A stretch of DNA of 64,000 bases, taken from the NCBI GenBank assembly GCA_047967505.1, contig CM106538.1. One strand, given 5' to 3'. This document shows positions 33,308 through 43,210 of this stretch, one piece after another (the stretch's first letter is position 1; each line of letters begins with the position of its first letter). A program made the translations under genes and the position numbers. The DNA is from Dipteris shenzhenensis. Taxonomy: Eukaryota > Polypodiophyta > Polypodiopsida > Gleicheniales. Below the pieces are notes generated by a model. It was not told the origin of the DNA and made no database searches. It was given only the letters and a program-made list of their open reading frames with translations.

Positions 33308-33789
33308 CTCCTTAAGTTGCTGAAAAGATTCTTGTTGCTCCACACCCCACTAGAAAGAACACAAGAATCTTGAGCATATAATAGCTCATAAACAATCTTA
33401 AAAGGACCAACCCTCATGCTATCGCATCCATCTTTACAAGTGAGGGTTAGAGACACGGCACTGCATGAGGTTGTTCATCAAGGCAAACAAGAATGCCATG
33501 ACAAATGTCAATAGTTGGAGAGCTTGCACATCACCTTCAGCTTCTTCTAGTTCTTGTAATCACCATGCTATTTCTTCAAGGGGTGTGTAGTTTGGCATCC
33601 TTCTTTTGAGCAATGTCCTTGAGGACCTTTCTGATGATCTTTTGAATTTGGTAAACTCGTATCAAATATGCCCAACACTTAGTTTCATGATGACCACAAC
33701 CTTTGCATTCCTTACAAATGATCACTCTATCTTCGTGGCTTGCGGCTTTGTTGGGGCGGTGCTTCCACTCACTTCATGCGTGATTGAAG
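33308..33789 (-). pseudogene. Gypsy-like remnants with a CCHC zinc knuckle
   Basis: 33308-33355 is gypsy RNase H (inverted match to 24061-24110). Near 33671-33720 the minus strand encodes CKECKGCGHHETKC, an exact CX2CX4HX4C knuckle. It is followed by a charged stretch. The knuckle lies downstream of the RNase H at 33790-34179 in another frame, which is not the normal order of a retroelement. The source element is not recognised. Confidence 0.55.
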
Positions 33790-34179
33790 TACAAGCTTCA
33801 TGTAACAAGGAATCAGCAACTATATTTTGAGCTCAAGGGATATGCTGAATTTTTACCTCTTCAAATTTTGGCAAAGTTCCAATGCTTGTTGATGTCGTGG
33901 AACCAAGCCTTCCCTCCACATCTTCCACCTTCCACTAACTTGTTCACACACAAGTTGAGAATCTCCTTGCACCTCAAGTTGCTTGATGTGATGTCCTTGT
34001 GCCTTTTGTAGCCCAAAAATGAGTGCCAAGTATGCAGCTTGGTTGCAAGTTCTTGCTGGGGCAAACTTACTATAACAATACACCGCACCCCCTGGTGAAG
34101 TGAGCTTCACACCTACACCAACAGCCTTGGTTGAAGGTTTGTATGTGCCGTCAAATTGGAAGAGCCAAGATGTCATCAC
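33790..34179 (-). pseudogene. RNase H-like domain (plant archaeal-type), catalytic Glu lost
   Basis: The reading gives 'WLFQFDGTYKPSTKAVGVGV' (first Asp), 'CNQAAYLALIFGLQKA' (the Glu of the usual AEYxAL is Ala), 'LEVQGDSQLVCEQVSG' (Asp) and, past a TGA at about 33840, 'AQNIVADSLLHEA' (last Asp). The fold and motifs match RNase HI domains of Tat retroelements and plant RNase H-like proteins. The nearest relative in this window is 24580-25028, but the sequence is clearly different. The Glu-to-Ala change and the stop indicate decay. Confidence 0.8.
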
Positions 34180-34974
34180 ACCAAGACTAAAATCCAGACA
34201 TCCTAAGTTTCTCGATAGTCCAAGATAGGTAGAAGGAGAGGGTGGGGAGAATTCAATACTTGAGCAAGACGTTCGGCACCAAATAAACTTGCAATCCTTT
34301 GTTGATAGTCTATCTTTAGACCAAAAAGAATTACAACTTGAAGCTCAAAATGAGGCACAAAAGGTTGATTGGGTATAAAGGGATTCCTTGGTCGAAACAT
34401 TACCAACCATAGCCAAGCCCTAGAAACCTTGTAGTGAGATTGAGAAGAAATCATTCAAGTCGAGCTTATCCATAGGAAATAATAAGCAGATGCACCAAAT
34501 CTCCCCCAAAGCTTGGGGAGCATCCCACCCTTCAAAGAATGTCACCCTTTTAATTACCTCCGATGCAGCAAGTAGTTGATCACCGCACAATGAGTAGAAT
34601 TGAAAACCCAGTATATCACTAGTTCTTCACCTTAAATCATCCATGGTGTATCATCCCACCCATCGTCTCCTTGAACAATGCATTGTACAATCAGTTGTTG
34701 AAGATCGACATGAAGATCAAGAAAGAGATCTCGCCAATTGGTAGCCATAATGAACGGAGGACCAAGCACCAAATCCTTGAACTCATCGAGAAGTGACATA
34801 AATATCCAGCCTTCTCGTGTGGCGTGCATCCAAGGAGTGAACTTAAAAAAGTTCAGAATCTACAATCTAGTATCAGATATGAATAGAGCACATGAACTGA
34901 AGTACTCACTACGGTTAGAGAGTTACACCATGAGATTTCACCATATAAGCAATATCTTTACACTTTCATCACTT
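34180..34974. other. Unrecognised minus-strand coding-like stretch
   Basis: Minus-strand open pieces of 83 codons (34454-34203) and 65 codons (34829-34632) precede the RNase H domain on the same strand and may be the remainder of its element. I recognise no domain in them. Confidence 0.35.
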
Positions 34975-35110
34975 CCTATTTGCTGGCCCATTGGTAAGTC
35001 TTCCTTTTGTGAATGGGGAGATCTTGGGTTCAATTCCCACTCCTTAATAAAAAAAGAGGAGAGGAGAGGAGAGGAGAAGAGAAGAGAAGAGAAAGAGAAG
35101 AAGAGGATAG
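34975..35110 (+). repeat. tRNA-derived SINE-like fragment with GA-rich tail
   Basis: It contains a Pol III B box, GGTTCAATTCC (35031-35041). About 40 bases upstream is an A-box-like 'tggcccattggtaagtc', so spacing and order resemble a tRNA-related SINE head. 'cccactcctt' and a GAGGA/GAAGA-rich tail follow. It does not fold as a normal tRNA over its whole length, so a tRNA gene is unlikely. Confidence 0.5.
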
Positions 35111-36691
35111 GGGCAAGAGATCTTTTGCAAGAGCCCAAAAAGTCAGTCCTCGATGCGCAAGTGTGCTAGAAGATGCAGGAACCTAAGAAAACAATCGCGA
35201 TCTGTTCGTGATGTGCAGATGTGCCAGAAGACACAAGAATTTAGAAAACAATCACGATTCGTGATCTATCCACGATGAGTAGATGCGCTAGCAGCGACCG
35301 GGGGCATGCGGGTGTTGCAGATGCATAGGAGTGATTTTGCAAGTGCGGTCAACCAAAAGATGCGTGGCACTACACAAAAGACATGCAGGAACCCAAAAAA
35401 TGTACAAGGGGCCGCAAGCTGAAGGGGTAGAAACTGAGAAGTTCTGCAGCCATAGAGACGGAGAATTGCGAGTAGAAGATATGCGGATTGTAGGCGTGGA
35501 AGCAAAGAACCACACATGGAAGGTACTGCAGAACTACACCTAGCCATAGGAGTAACAAATTTTACACCACTAGCTATTGAGATCTTGATCCCAACAGCCA
35601 CACCAATTCTATTAACTAGAAAAGAATTCGAGGCATGATGCTAGATGCAAGGCATGGCGACACTCGAGGGCCATAGAGGAAAAGGGAACGTGAGGGATGG
35701 GAATGAAGAGAGGGACTATGCCATAAGGGGAAAGGGAGAGGGGGAAGAGGAGCATGTACATGATGGGAGGTGGAATGTAGAGATGGAGACATCAAGGAAA
35801 GAGAGTCATGCTTTATTTGAAAGGAAGGATGGGGGGGGGGAATCAAAGTACTAGCTAGGTGGCTTTACAAGAATGGGCGTGTTCCATCAAGGAATAGCCC
35901 CCTCCTTTTGTAGCCAAAAGAGGGGGTCTCTCCCAATAAATGCATCCTCCCACATGCATGGTGTGTGTGGAAGAGTGTCCCATGTGGGCTAGGCGGTTAT
36001 GCACTCTCAATTGTGTGCGACAACCCTTTGCCTCATTTTTCCACATACATCAACCCCCATATCCCAAGTCTAAGATACTCCCTTGGTCTCTTTCCAATTT
36101 TATAATACGTTCAAACATCTAAGAGAACAAGTGGAGGGTTGGCACAAGGAATCTTGCCACCTCATCCTACTTTTCCATTATTTAACTTGCATTCTTGGAC
36201 TTCCTACACCCCCCCACATGGGCCTATCCTACATGGAGGGAATAATCCAATATACTATTCATCTCCACCTATTTTATATTACTTCTCCCATGGTCCTTGG
36301 GCCATATCTCACTAAATGTAGGCATAGGACTGCCTAGGTGGAGGGGTGGTGCATGGAGAACCCATGCCACCTTATCATTTTATATTATTACTACCATGGA
36401 TTATGTACAACACACCTTATGGATCCTCTTACATGGAAGGGTGGCACATGGTCATGCCCTACCACCTCATCCCTGGGCCTTATGCACACCATATTTTATT
36501 ATAATATTGCCACACATACAAGCACACACACATATTTATGCCTTTTACTTTGGTCAAATTTATCCATAACAATGTATGGGCAGTATGGTTGCATAGTGGA
36601 ATGACGAGCTATTGTATGCACTGTACGAACTACATGGAGCCCTTGGTTGGATCATAGGTAGCACGACCATATGAAATTCATAGGCTGGTTA
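35111..36691. other. Intergenic stretch, low-complexity pieces only
   Basis: No gene was recognised. It contains a run of about 11 G (near 35831). In 36150-36520 there are loose repeats built around 'cca(c/t)ctcatc' and 'attttatatta'. Confidence 0.4.
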
Positions 36692-36699
36692 TGTGTGTG

Positions 36700-36732
<33 letters not shown>

Positions 36733-36733
36733 A
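36692..36733. repeat. (TG)n microsatellite
   Basis: About 20 TG units with one TTTG interruption. Confidence 0.95.
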
Positions 36734-36846
36734 CAGACCATCACACAAAGTAGTTCCATTTGGTGCTCTACAGGCTAAAAGCATACGGACTATACAGATA
36801 GTCTGTATGCTAATATTAACTGCTGGCCAAATGGCTGGGTTGTATT

Positions 36847-37118
36847 TCTGAAAAACAGTTTTCCTCTTCTTAGTTGTGTAAGCCAAAAGAACTCAAGTAC
36901 AAAGAAATAGAAGAACCCTATATGTGGGTCTCAAACCAAACTCAACTAACTAAGGTGGCATACTAACTGAGCCATGAACTAGTGTAGATAAGGATAGCTC
37001 TCATCCAGCTATTATTCGTGGGCGGTGTACCAACCGCATCTCCAGCTAACAAGTCAGTGACATAAATGCACACAACAGTCACCCTGGCATATTGCGAGTG
37101 GAGCTCAATATCTCAACA
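36847..37118 (-). repeat. 3' LTR of the family-2 copia, clipped
   Basis: It starts TGTTGAGATATTGAGC at 37118 after the polypurine tract and follows the full LTR to 'aaactgtttttcag'. The final segment to CTTCACA is missing. Flanking GTATT matches the other side of the element. Confidence 0.88.
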
Positions 37119-38119
37119 CTCCCCCTCGAGCTCAATCCCAAATCCTGCACACCAAGCAGGTCTCTGAACTTGCGCAGCTTCTCTGCACCCAATGCTTTCG
37201 TGAATATGTCAGCTACCTGATCCTCTGTGCTGACATAAACTAGATCAATAAGACCTAGTAAAACCTTCTCCCGCACATAGTGATAATGCACCTCAATGTG
37301 CTTTGTTCTAGCATGAAAGACTGGGTTCTTTGCCAAATGTATACTGCTCATGTTGTCACAATAAATGACAACCGGCCCATTTGTAGACTGATGCATATCA
37401 TAAAGTAGCTTATGCAACCAAGCTACCTCACATGCAGCCATTGCTGCACCCCTGTACTCAGCCTCTGTGCTCGACAAGGCAACTGTAGGCTGTTTCTTGC
37501 TGCTCCAAGTGACTGCAGCACTCCTAAAAGAGAACACATATCCACTCGTAGATCGTCTATCTAAAATGCTACCAGCCCAATCAGCATCAGTGTATCCATG
37601 CAACTGTATCTGAACCCCAGCCTCATAAAATATTCCATACTGCAATGTGGACTTCACATACCTGAGTATGCATCTAGCCGCATCCAAATGCGGTTTCCTT
37701 GGAGCCTGCATAAACTGACTTACCAACCCAACAGCATAGCTCAAATCTGGCTTGGTAATAGTCATGTAAATCAAACTTCCTACTATGCGTTTGTACATAG
37801 TAGGGTCCTCCAGAAGCTCACCTGCATCTGCGCTCAGCTTCACATTCTACTCCAAAGGAACTAAAATAGGCTTACAGCGTGTCATCCCATATTTGGACAG
37901 CATGTCCAATCCATACTGCCTCTGTAAGAGCTGTATCCCACTTGGTGATCTAATCACCTCAATGCTCAAGAAATAACGCAGCTCTCCCAAATCCTTCATC
38001 TCAAACTTCTGCCTCAATAGCATTTTCACATGAAGGATATCTTCATCACTATCACCTGTGATGATCAAATCATCAACATAAATGACCAGCAGCATAATCC
38101 CTTTCTCTGTTTCTCTCAC
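37079..38119 (-). pseudogene. Copia reverse transcriptase end and RNase H, family 2
   Basis: 38119-37847 holds the second half of the copia reverse transcriptase with 'LLVIYVDDLIITGDSDEDI' (catalytic YVDD) and 'KDLGELRYFLSIEVIRS'. A TAG replaces a Gln codon (37844-37846). 37843-37130 then reads 'YKRIVGSLIYMT', 'LHGYTDADWAGSILDRRSTSG' (first RNase H Asp), 'SSTEAEYRGAAMA' (Glu), 'IYCDNMSSIHLA' (Asp) and 'HIEVHYHYVREK', and 'VADIFTKALGAEKL' near the end. All RNase H catalytic residues are present. The open frame runs on into the LTR. Confidence 0.93.
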
Positions 38120-38146
38120 ATAGAGTGAGAAATCTGCCTTGGAAAT

Positions 38147-40381
38147 CTAAAAGCCAATAGTGACAAGATACTGTCCTATCTTGTCAGACCATGCTCTAGG
38201 TGCTTGCTTCAAGCCATACAAGGCTTTCTTCAACCTGCAAACAAACTCGGGATGAATAGCATGAACATAACCTGCTGGCTGCTCCATAAAGACCTCTTCT
38301 TGCAAATCACCATGCAAGAAGGCATTCTTTACATCCATCTGATGTAAAGACCATCCCTTTGATGCAGCCATAGCAATGGCTACTCTTAGAGTTGCCATCC
38401 TTGCAACCGGGCTGAAAGTTTCTTCATAATCAATGCCATATGTCTGTGCATACCCCTTGACAACTAATCTTGCCTTGTATCTATTCACAGAACCATCTGC
38501 ATTGTGCTTGATCTTATAAACCCACTTACAACCAATTGCATTCTTGCCTTTAGGCAAAGGCACCAATTCCCATGTAGCATTAGCATCCAAGGCATCCATT
38601 TCTTCATCCATGGCTTTCTCCCATTTTTCATTTCCCATGGCTTGCTCAAAAGAAGTGGGTTCTGGTTCCTGTATCACTTTGACCATATAGGCATAGTGAA
38701 TGGCTGTAAATCCATCATATTTCAGCCTATCCATAGGATACCTAACCCTGGTAGACCTGTGCAAAATAGGCTCACTTCCAGGTGCTCTCAAAACATCCCT
38801 GGTCTTCCTTACTCCAGGTGTAACAACGGAAGGAATACCCAACTCATCATCAATGCTCTGTTTTGAGCCACTGGATTCACCATCCACACAAGAGTGACCT
38901 GCATTCACATCATACATGGGCTGATCTACCTTCTCTTTTCCTTTTCGTGATACCTGTGTACCACTCTCTGCATTGCTTTGAGGGGATTCTCCTGATCTCA
39001 ATCTCCCTGTCCATGGCGAAGTATGTGAACCACTGGTAGAGGACACTCCAGGTCCACTGATATTTTGTGATTGCTGCTGTGCATTCTGTGCAACATTACC
39101 ATTTTGTGCATCTACATCAATCATCACATTTACTGGTTTATACCAGCTGCTCATCTCATCAAAAACAACATCTCTGCTCACTGTGAACTTACGTGTAGAA
39201 GGGTTATAGCATCTATACCCTTTCTGCTGCAGTGAATAACCAATAAAGATGCACTTCTCACCTTTTGGAACCAACTTGGATCTCAACTCATCTGGCACAT
39301 GGACATAGGCAATGCAACCAAAAATCTTCAAATGAGAAATATCTGGTTTCCTACCAGTATACATCTCCTCTGGCGTCATGCCATGTATTGCTGTAGTGGG
39401 AGTCTTGTTTATTATATAGACTGCTGTAGCAACTGCTTCAGCCCAATAATAATCTGGTAGATCTTTTTCATTTAGCATAGCCCGAGATACCTCTCCAATA
39501 TGCTTGTTTTTTCTTTCTGCAATTCCATTTTGCTGTGGGGTATGACTGCATGAATATTGCTGCTTTATACCATGCTCCTGCAAGAACCTTGCAAACTCAT
39601 TTGAGAGGTACTCTCCCCCTCCATCTGACCTTAGGCATTTTATTTGCAGGCCTGTTTCTTTTTCCACCATAGCTTTGAAAGCTTTGAAGTGCCCAAACAC
39701 TTCACTTTTCTTTTTCATAAAATACACCCACAGTTTTCTGCTGAAGTCATCAATAAATGTGACAAAATAGTGATAGCCTCCAATAGATGCAGCTTTTGTA
39801 GTCCACACATCAGAGTGGATTAATTCCAATGGCTTTTTACTCTCTTGAACATGCCTAGGAAAAGGTTTCTTTGCCTGTTTCCCAAATTGACAGGCTTCAC
39901 AAACCTTGTGCATTTCTCCAACCTTGAATTTAGGCAATCCTGCAACAATATTTTGGGCTTGCATTGATTTAAGTCGCTGTATATTAACATGACCAATGTG
40001 TTTGTGCCAGATATCAATATTTGCAACTACATCGGTCCCATGTGCAAACATTGCTGCACTCAATTCAGGCATGTCCACATCCAACGTAAACATCCTGCCC
40101 TTCTTCTTTCCTTTTGCTATCAAGCGACCATTATTTTTCATATCCTCAACAAAGCATCCATGAGGATTAAATCTGACCTGCAAGCCCTGCTCAACCATCT
40201 GACCAATAGAAACCAGGTTCTTGGTGATGTTCGGGACATGAAATACATCAGTATTTTTGTTTCCCATCCTGCATAGACAAAGGAATTTTGTCAATCTGCA
40301 CAATAGGATGTGCAGTATCATCACCAGTCTCCACAAATCCTGGTTTTTCCATTTTCCTTGCATCTTGCATCCATTCTGCAT
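38147..40381 (-). pseudogene. Copia integrase and reverse transcriptase polyprotein, family 2 (744 codons open)
   Basis: In order: protease tail ('FHVPNITKNLVSIGQMVEQGL'), HHCC zinc region ('DIWHKHIGHVN', 'CEACQFGKQ', about residues 125-175), and a DDE integrase core ('LIHSDVWTTKA', 'CLRSDGGGEYLSNEF', 'QQNGIAERKN'). Next come 'IFGCIAYVHVPDELRSKL', a Ser/Gln-rich linker, and copia reverse transcriptase ('NATWELVPLPKGKNAIGCKWVYK', 'FSPVARMATLR', '[23 protein letters not shown]'). The first 45 residues are out of frame because of a short deletion near 40255. A TAG near 38146 separates it from the YVDD segment. Such polyproteins integrate and copy the element. Confidence 0.95.
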
Positions 40382-40436
40382 GACCTATCATGTGGTTTGA
40401 TGCACCTGAGTCAACATACCACACATCATTTCATTC
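40382..40436 (-). pseudogene. Copia protease active-site segment, family 2
   Basis: 'NDVWYVDSGASNHMIGH' is readable right after the gag stop. The catalytic D-S-G is intact. The stop before it (TGA near 40430) replaces a Ser codon seen in the copies at 17770 and 53060, so gag and pol were originally one frame. Confidence 0.85.
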
Positions 40437-41453
40437 TTCTGCACTTGTCACAGAATTGGTCATATGCTGCACCATAAATAGATGCTCATTTCTGTCATCA
40501 CCCTGCCTACTAGAAGATGCATAATTGCCTTGCTGCAATTTTCCACTCATAATGTCATTCTGCTTTTTATAGCAGTCCTTAGCCATATGACCCATTTTGC
40601 CACAATAGTAGCATTCAACATTGCTGTTTGCATTTTGGCCTCTCTGCCATCCACCACGGCCTCTTTGGCTCCCCCTGCCTCTAGAGTTACCACGTCCTCC
40701 TGCATAGGACTGGTTTTCTTGCGTTTGCTGCATATTCTGATTTCGACCATGGCCTGCAGATCGGCCTCCTCTACCTCTGCCTCTACCTCTGCCAGCATTT
40801 GAGTAGAAGACAGTTTCTTTTGAAGTTCCTGCTGAAGAAGATGCACCCCCATTTCTCTGCTCTTCAGAAATTAGAAGAGCAATCAACTCCTCAAAATCTG
40901 GAAATTTTTCACGGACGGCAATGGATGTCCGGAATTGTGCATAATCCTTTCCTAGACCATTCAAGGTCACAGAAAGCAAATCGTCATCATCCACTGGCGA
41001 CCCAATGGAAGCAAGTGCATCTGCAATTTTCTTCACTTTCATGTGGTAGTCATTTATGCTCAAATTTTCTCTCTGCACATTGTGCAACTCCTGTTTTAGT
41101 TGCATTTTCTTGGCTTGCGTATTTGTGCTATACATTTTTGCCAAAGTATCCCATGCCTCCTTTGGCGTATTTGCATCCTGAATATGCACAATCATGGAGT
41201 CCGAAATACTGATAGACAGCCAGTACATAACTTTCCTGGCTCTCTCATGCCATCCTTTGAATGCCTGCATTTCCCGTTGACTGGGAACATTAGGAAGAAC
41301 AGGTTCTTCTTCATTTCCTGTAATGAACTCCCAATAGCCTTTTCCCATCAAGAAATTCGTCATTCTAAACTTCCATGCCTGGAAGTTGTTCTTGTCAAGC
41401 TTTTCAGTGACAATCTGTGAAAGAGAATCAGATGCCATTACAGAACACTGCAA
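40431..41453 (-). CDS. Copia gag, family 2 (340 residues)
   Basis: A 340-residue open frame. The gag start seen in the other copies (MASDSLSQIV) lies at residue 7. It contains 'KLDKNNFQAWKFRMTNFLMGKGYWEF', the capsid core ('WDTLAKMYSTNTQAKKMQLKQEL', 'NDYHMKVKKIADALASIG'), an Arg-Gly-rich stretch and the CCHC knuckle 'CYYCGKMGHMAKDC' near residue 285. This is the full copia gag domain set. Gag forms the virus-like particle and binds element RNA. The frame has no lesion up to the TGA that splits it from protease, so this is the best-preserved gag here. Confidence 0.93.
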   Translation of the reverse strand: MQCSVMASDSLSQIVTEKLDKNNFQAWKFRMTNFLMGKGYWEFITGNEEEPVLPNVPSQREMQAFKGWHERARKVMYWLSISISDSMIVHIQDANTPKEAWDTLAKMYSTNTQAKKMQLKQELHNVQRENLSINDYHMKVKKIADALASIGSPVDDDDLLSVTLNGLGKDYAQFRTSIAVREKFPDFEELIALLISEEQRNGGASSSAGTSKETVFYSNAGRGRGRGRGGRSAGHGRNQNMQQTQENQSYAGGRGNSRGRGSQRGRGGWQRGQNANSNVECYYCGKMGHMAKDCYKKQNDIMSGKLQQGNYASSSRQGDDRNEHLFMVQHMTNSVTSAEE

Positions 41454-41908
41454 AATATTCTGTCACTACAAAAAACACAGCTTTTTGCCTCACATGGGCA
41501 GATCTACAAAACTCACGAAAGTGGTATTTCACCACACAGTCACTTCCTAGTGACGATTTTGCATCAACAGGCAACAAGCATGAATCTGCAACTCCCAATA
41601 TCTCTGCACAAAGGCATACGATGCAATTTCTGCGGCAACTTTTCACCGACCCGCAGAATAGTGGTCATACAGCAAAAACAGGGCCTTTTTCTGAGTGCCT
41701 GCGGAGAACTTCCGTCTCCAAAACGGGCCCCGAAATGACCTCGCCACACCGCGAAGGGCATCTCAATCTGAGACAGTGCACTCTTGCACTTCTGGCTGTG
41801 CTACCTGCAGAGATTTGCTCCCAAACTCGAAATAGGAAAGCAACACTGGTCCTCTTACCAGGACACCATGAACTTGGCTTGCTTTCTTGAGCTCCTTACC
41901 ACGAACAA

Positions 41909-41921
41909 GGCTCTCATACCA
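41909..41921 (-). promoter_or_regulatory. Primer-binding site of the family-2 copia at 36847-42274
   Basis: The minus strand reads TGGTATGAGAGCC, next to the LTR end, with one change from the tRNA-iMet site. Confidence 0.88.
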
Positions 41922-42274
41922 TGTGAAGATAGTGGGAGAGAGGGAAGGAGTCTCACTTGAGGCTTTCTCACAATCACAATGGGGGAATACACACAAAGGT
42001 GGAGGCTGAAAAACAGTTTTCCTCTTCTTAGTTGTGTAAGCCAAAAGAACTCAAGTACAAAGAAATAGAAGAACCCTATATGTGGGTCTCAAACCAAACT
42101 CAACTAACTAAGGTGGCATACTAACTGAGCCACGAACTAGTGTAGATAAGGATAGCTGTCATCCAGCTATTATTCGTGGGCGGTGTACCAACCGCATCTC
42201 CAGCTAACAAGTCGGTGACATAAATGCACAACAGTCACCCTGGCATATCGCGAGTGGAGCTCGATATCTCAACA
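41922..42274 (-). repeat. 5' LTR of the family-2 copia (353 bp)
   Basis: It starts TGTTGAGATATCGAGC at 42274 and ends CTTCACA at 41922. The target duplication GTATT lies at 42275-42279. Confidence 0.93.
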
Positions 42275-42590
42275 GTATTGAATTGTAGGCAGATGGTATA
42301 CCAAGTTGAGTACCACTTGTGGCTGTACGTTTTGTATGTATAATCCTTTATAATGCAAGACTTATAGCTTACACAATCCTTGTACGAGAGCTGTCCGTGG
42401 CTAGCTATACGAATATGCACTGATGTGGCAGCATAGGAGTACCTTCTCCTTTGGTTGTGACTGGTTTGGATGGGCCTAGTTGGCTGGTAGCTCCCATGCT
42501 CATAGGGGTTCATGATTGCCTTTATAGACAGCTCATTGGTTTGGATGCAATCCATTACCTTCCGGTTTACTGTCCTTCATTTCTTGATGC
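42275..42590. other. Flank between copia and a gypsy gag remnant, nothing recognised
   Basis: No motif was recognised in either strand. Confidence 0.35.
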
Positions 42591-43210
42591 TTGGCATCCC
42601 ATTTTTTGTCCTCTTTTTTGCTATCCTCTTTCTTGCTATCCTTGAAACCCAAATTTCTCTTGCATTCAAGCATCAGCTCTCTTTGCATTTTCAATCAACT
42701 GAGTCATGGAACCAACCTTGGTTTTGATGCAATAGTCACACAACTCACTTGGTAATCCACAATAGTACCTCTATATTTGCTCTTTCAAAGATACATGCCT
42801 GTAAGAGATCAATGGTAGCAACACATACCAAAACCTTTGAGTATAATCCTCGAGATTCTTGCTGTTTTTATATGACAAGTCATGTCAATGTGAGAGTGCT
42901 TCCACCTTAAAAGTTGGAGTAAGCTAGGTAAAGGAAAACACTTGTTTAAATTCTAGCCAAGTGGAAGGAGCATCTCCTTGAAGCATTAGGTTGGTATATC
43001 ATTTGAGTGCATTGCCTTTCAAGAAAGTGGCAACCTTCTTGATCTTAGATGCTTACATAAACAAACCACCCATCAAACTGTTGAAGAAATGTGATGTCTT
43101 TGTACCTATCTTGTACTCCATTATATGACTCAAACTTGACATGAGAGCCACCATCCTTGAATTACTTATAAACACTGGATGTTGGTTGTCCAAATGGTGG
43201 ATGTACATTT
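42591..43210 (-). pseudogene. Degenerate gypsy gag fragment
   Basis: Read across frames on the minus strand, there is 'FKDGGSHVKFESYNGVQD', 'KVATFLKGNAL', 'LMLQGDAPSTWLEFKQVF' and later 'SELCDYCIKTKVGSMTQLIENAKRADA'. This resembles a retrotransposon gag domain (W-x-x-F-K-x-x-F type). Frameshifts and stops occur every 30-50 codons. It is unlike the gags of gypsy A and E. Confidence 0.6.

Larger units (their letters stand above)
36847..42274 (-). mobile_element. Nearly complete family-2 copia element with a clipped 3' LTR
   Basis: On the minus strand the order is 5' LTR (42274-41922), primer site, gag, protease, integrase, reverse transcriptase, RNase H, polypurine tract and 3' LTR (37118-36847). 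The 3' LTR lacks its last 80 or so bases, yet GTATT is present on both outer sides (42275-42279 and 36842-36846). Coding lesions are few: stop codons near 40430, 38146 and 37845 and a frameshift near 40255. It is the best reference for family 2 in this window. Confidence 0.93.

Noticed and set aside
34990-35050. Possible tRNA gene
   Set aside because: Only A-box-like and B-box sequences are present; no cloverleaf with acceptor stem could be formed, so a SINE-like fragment was preferred.
15390-36733. CRISPR-like arrays
   Set aside because: The direct repeats here are microsatellites and tandem duplications without unique spacers, and the DNA is plant nuclear.
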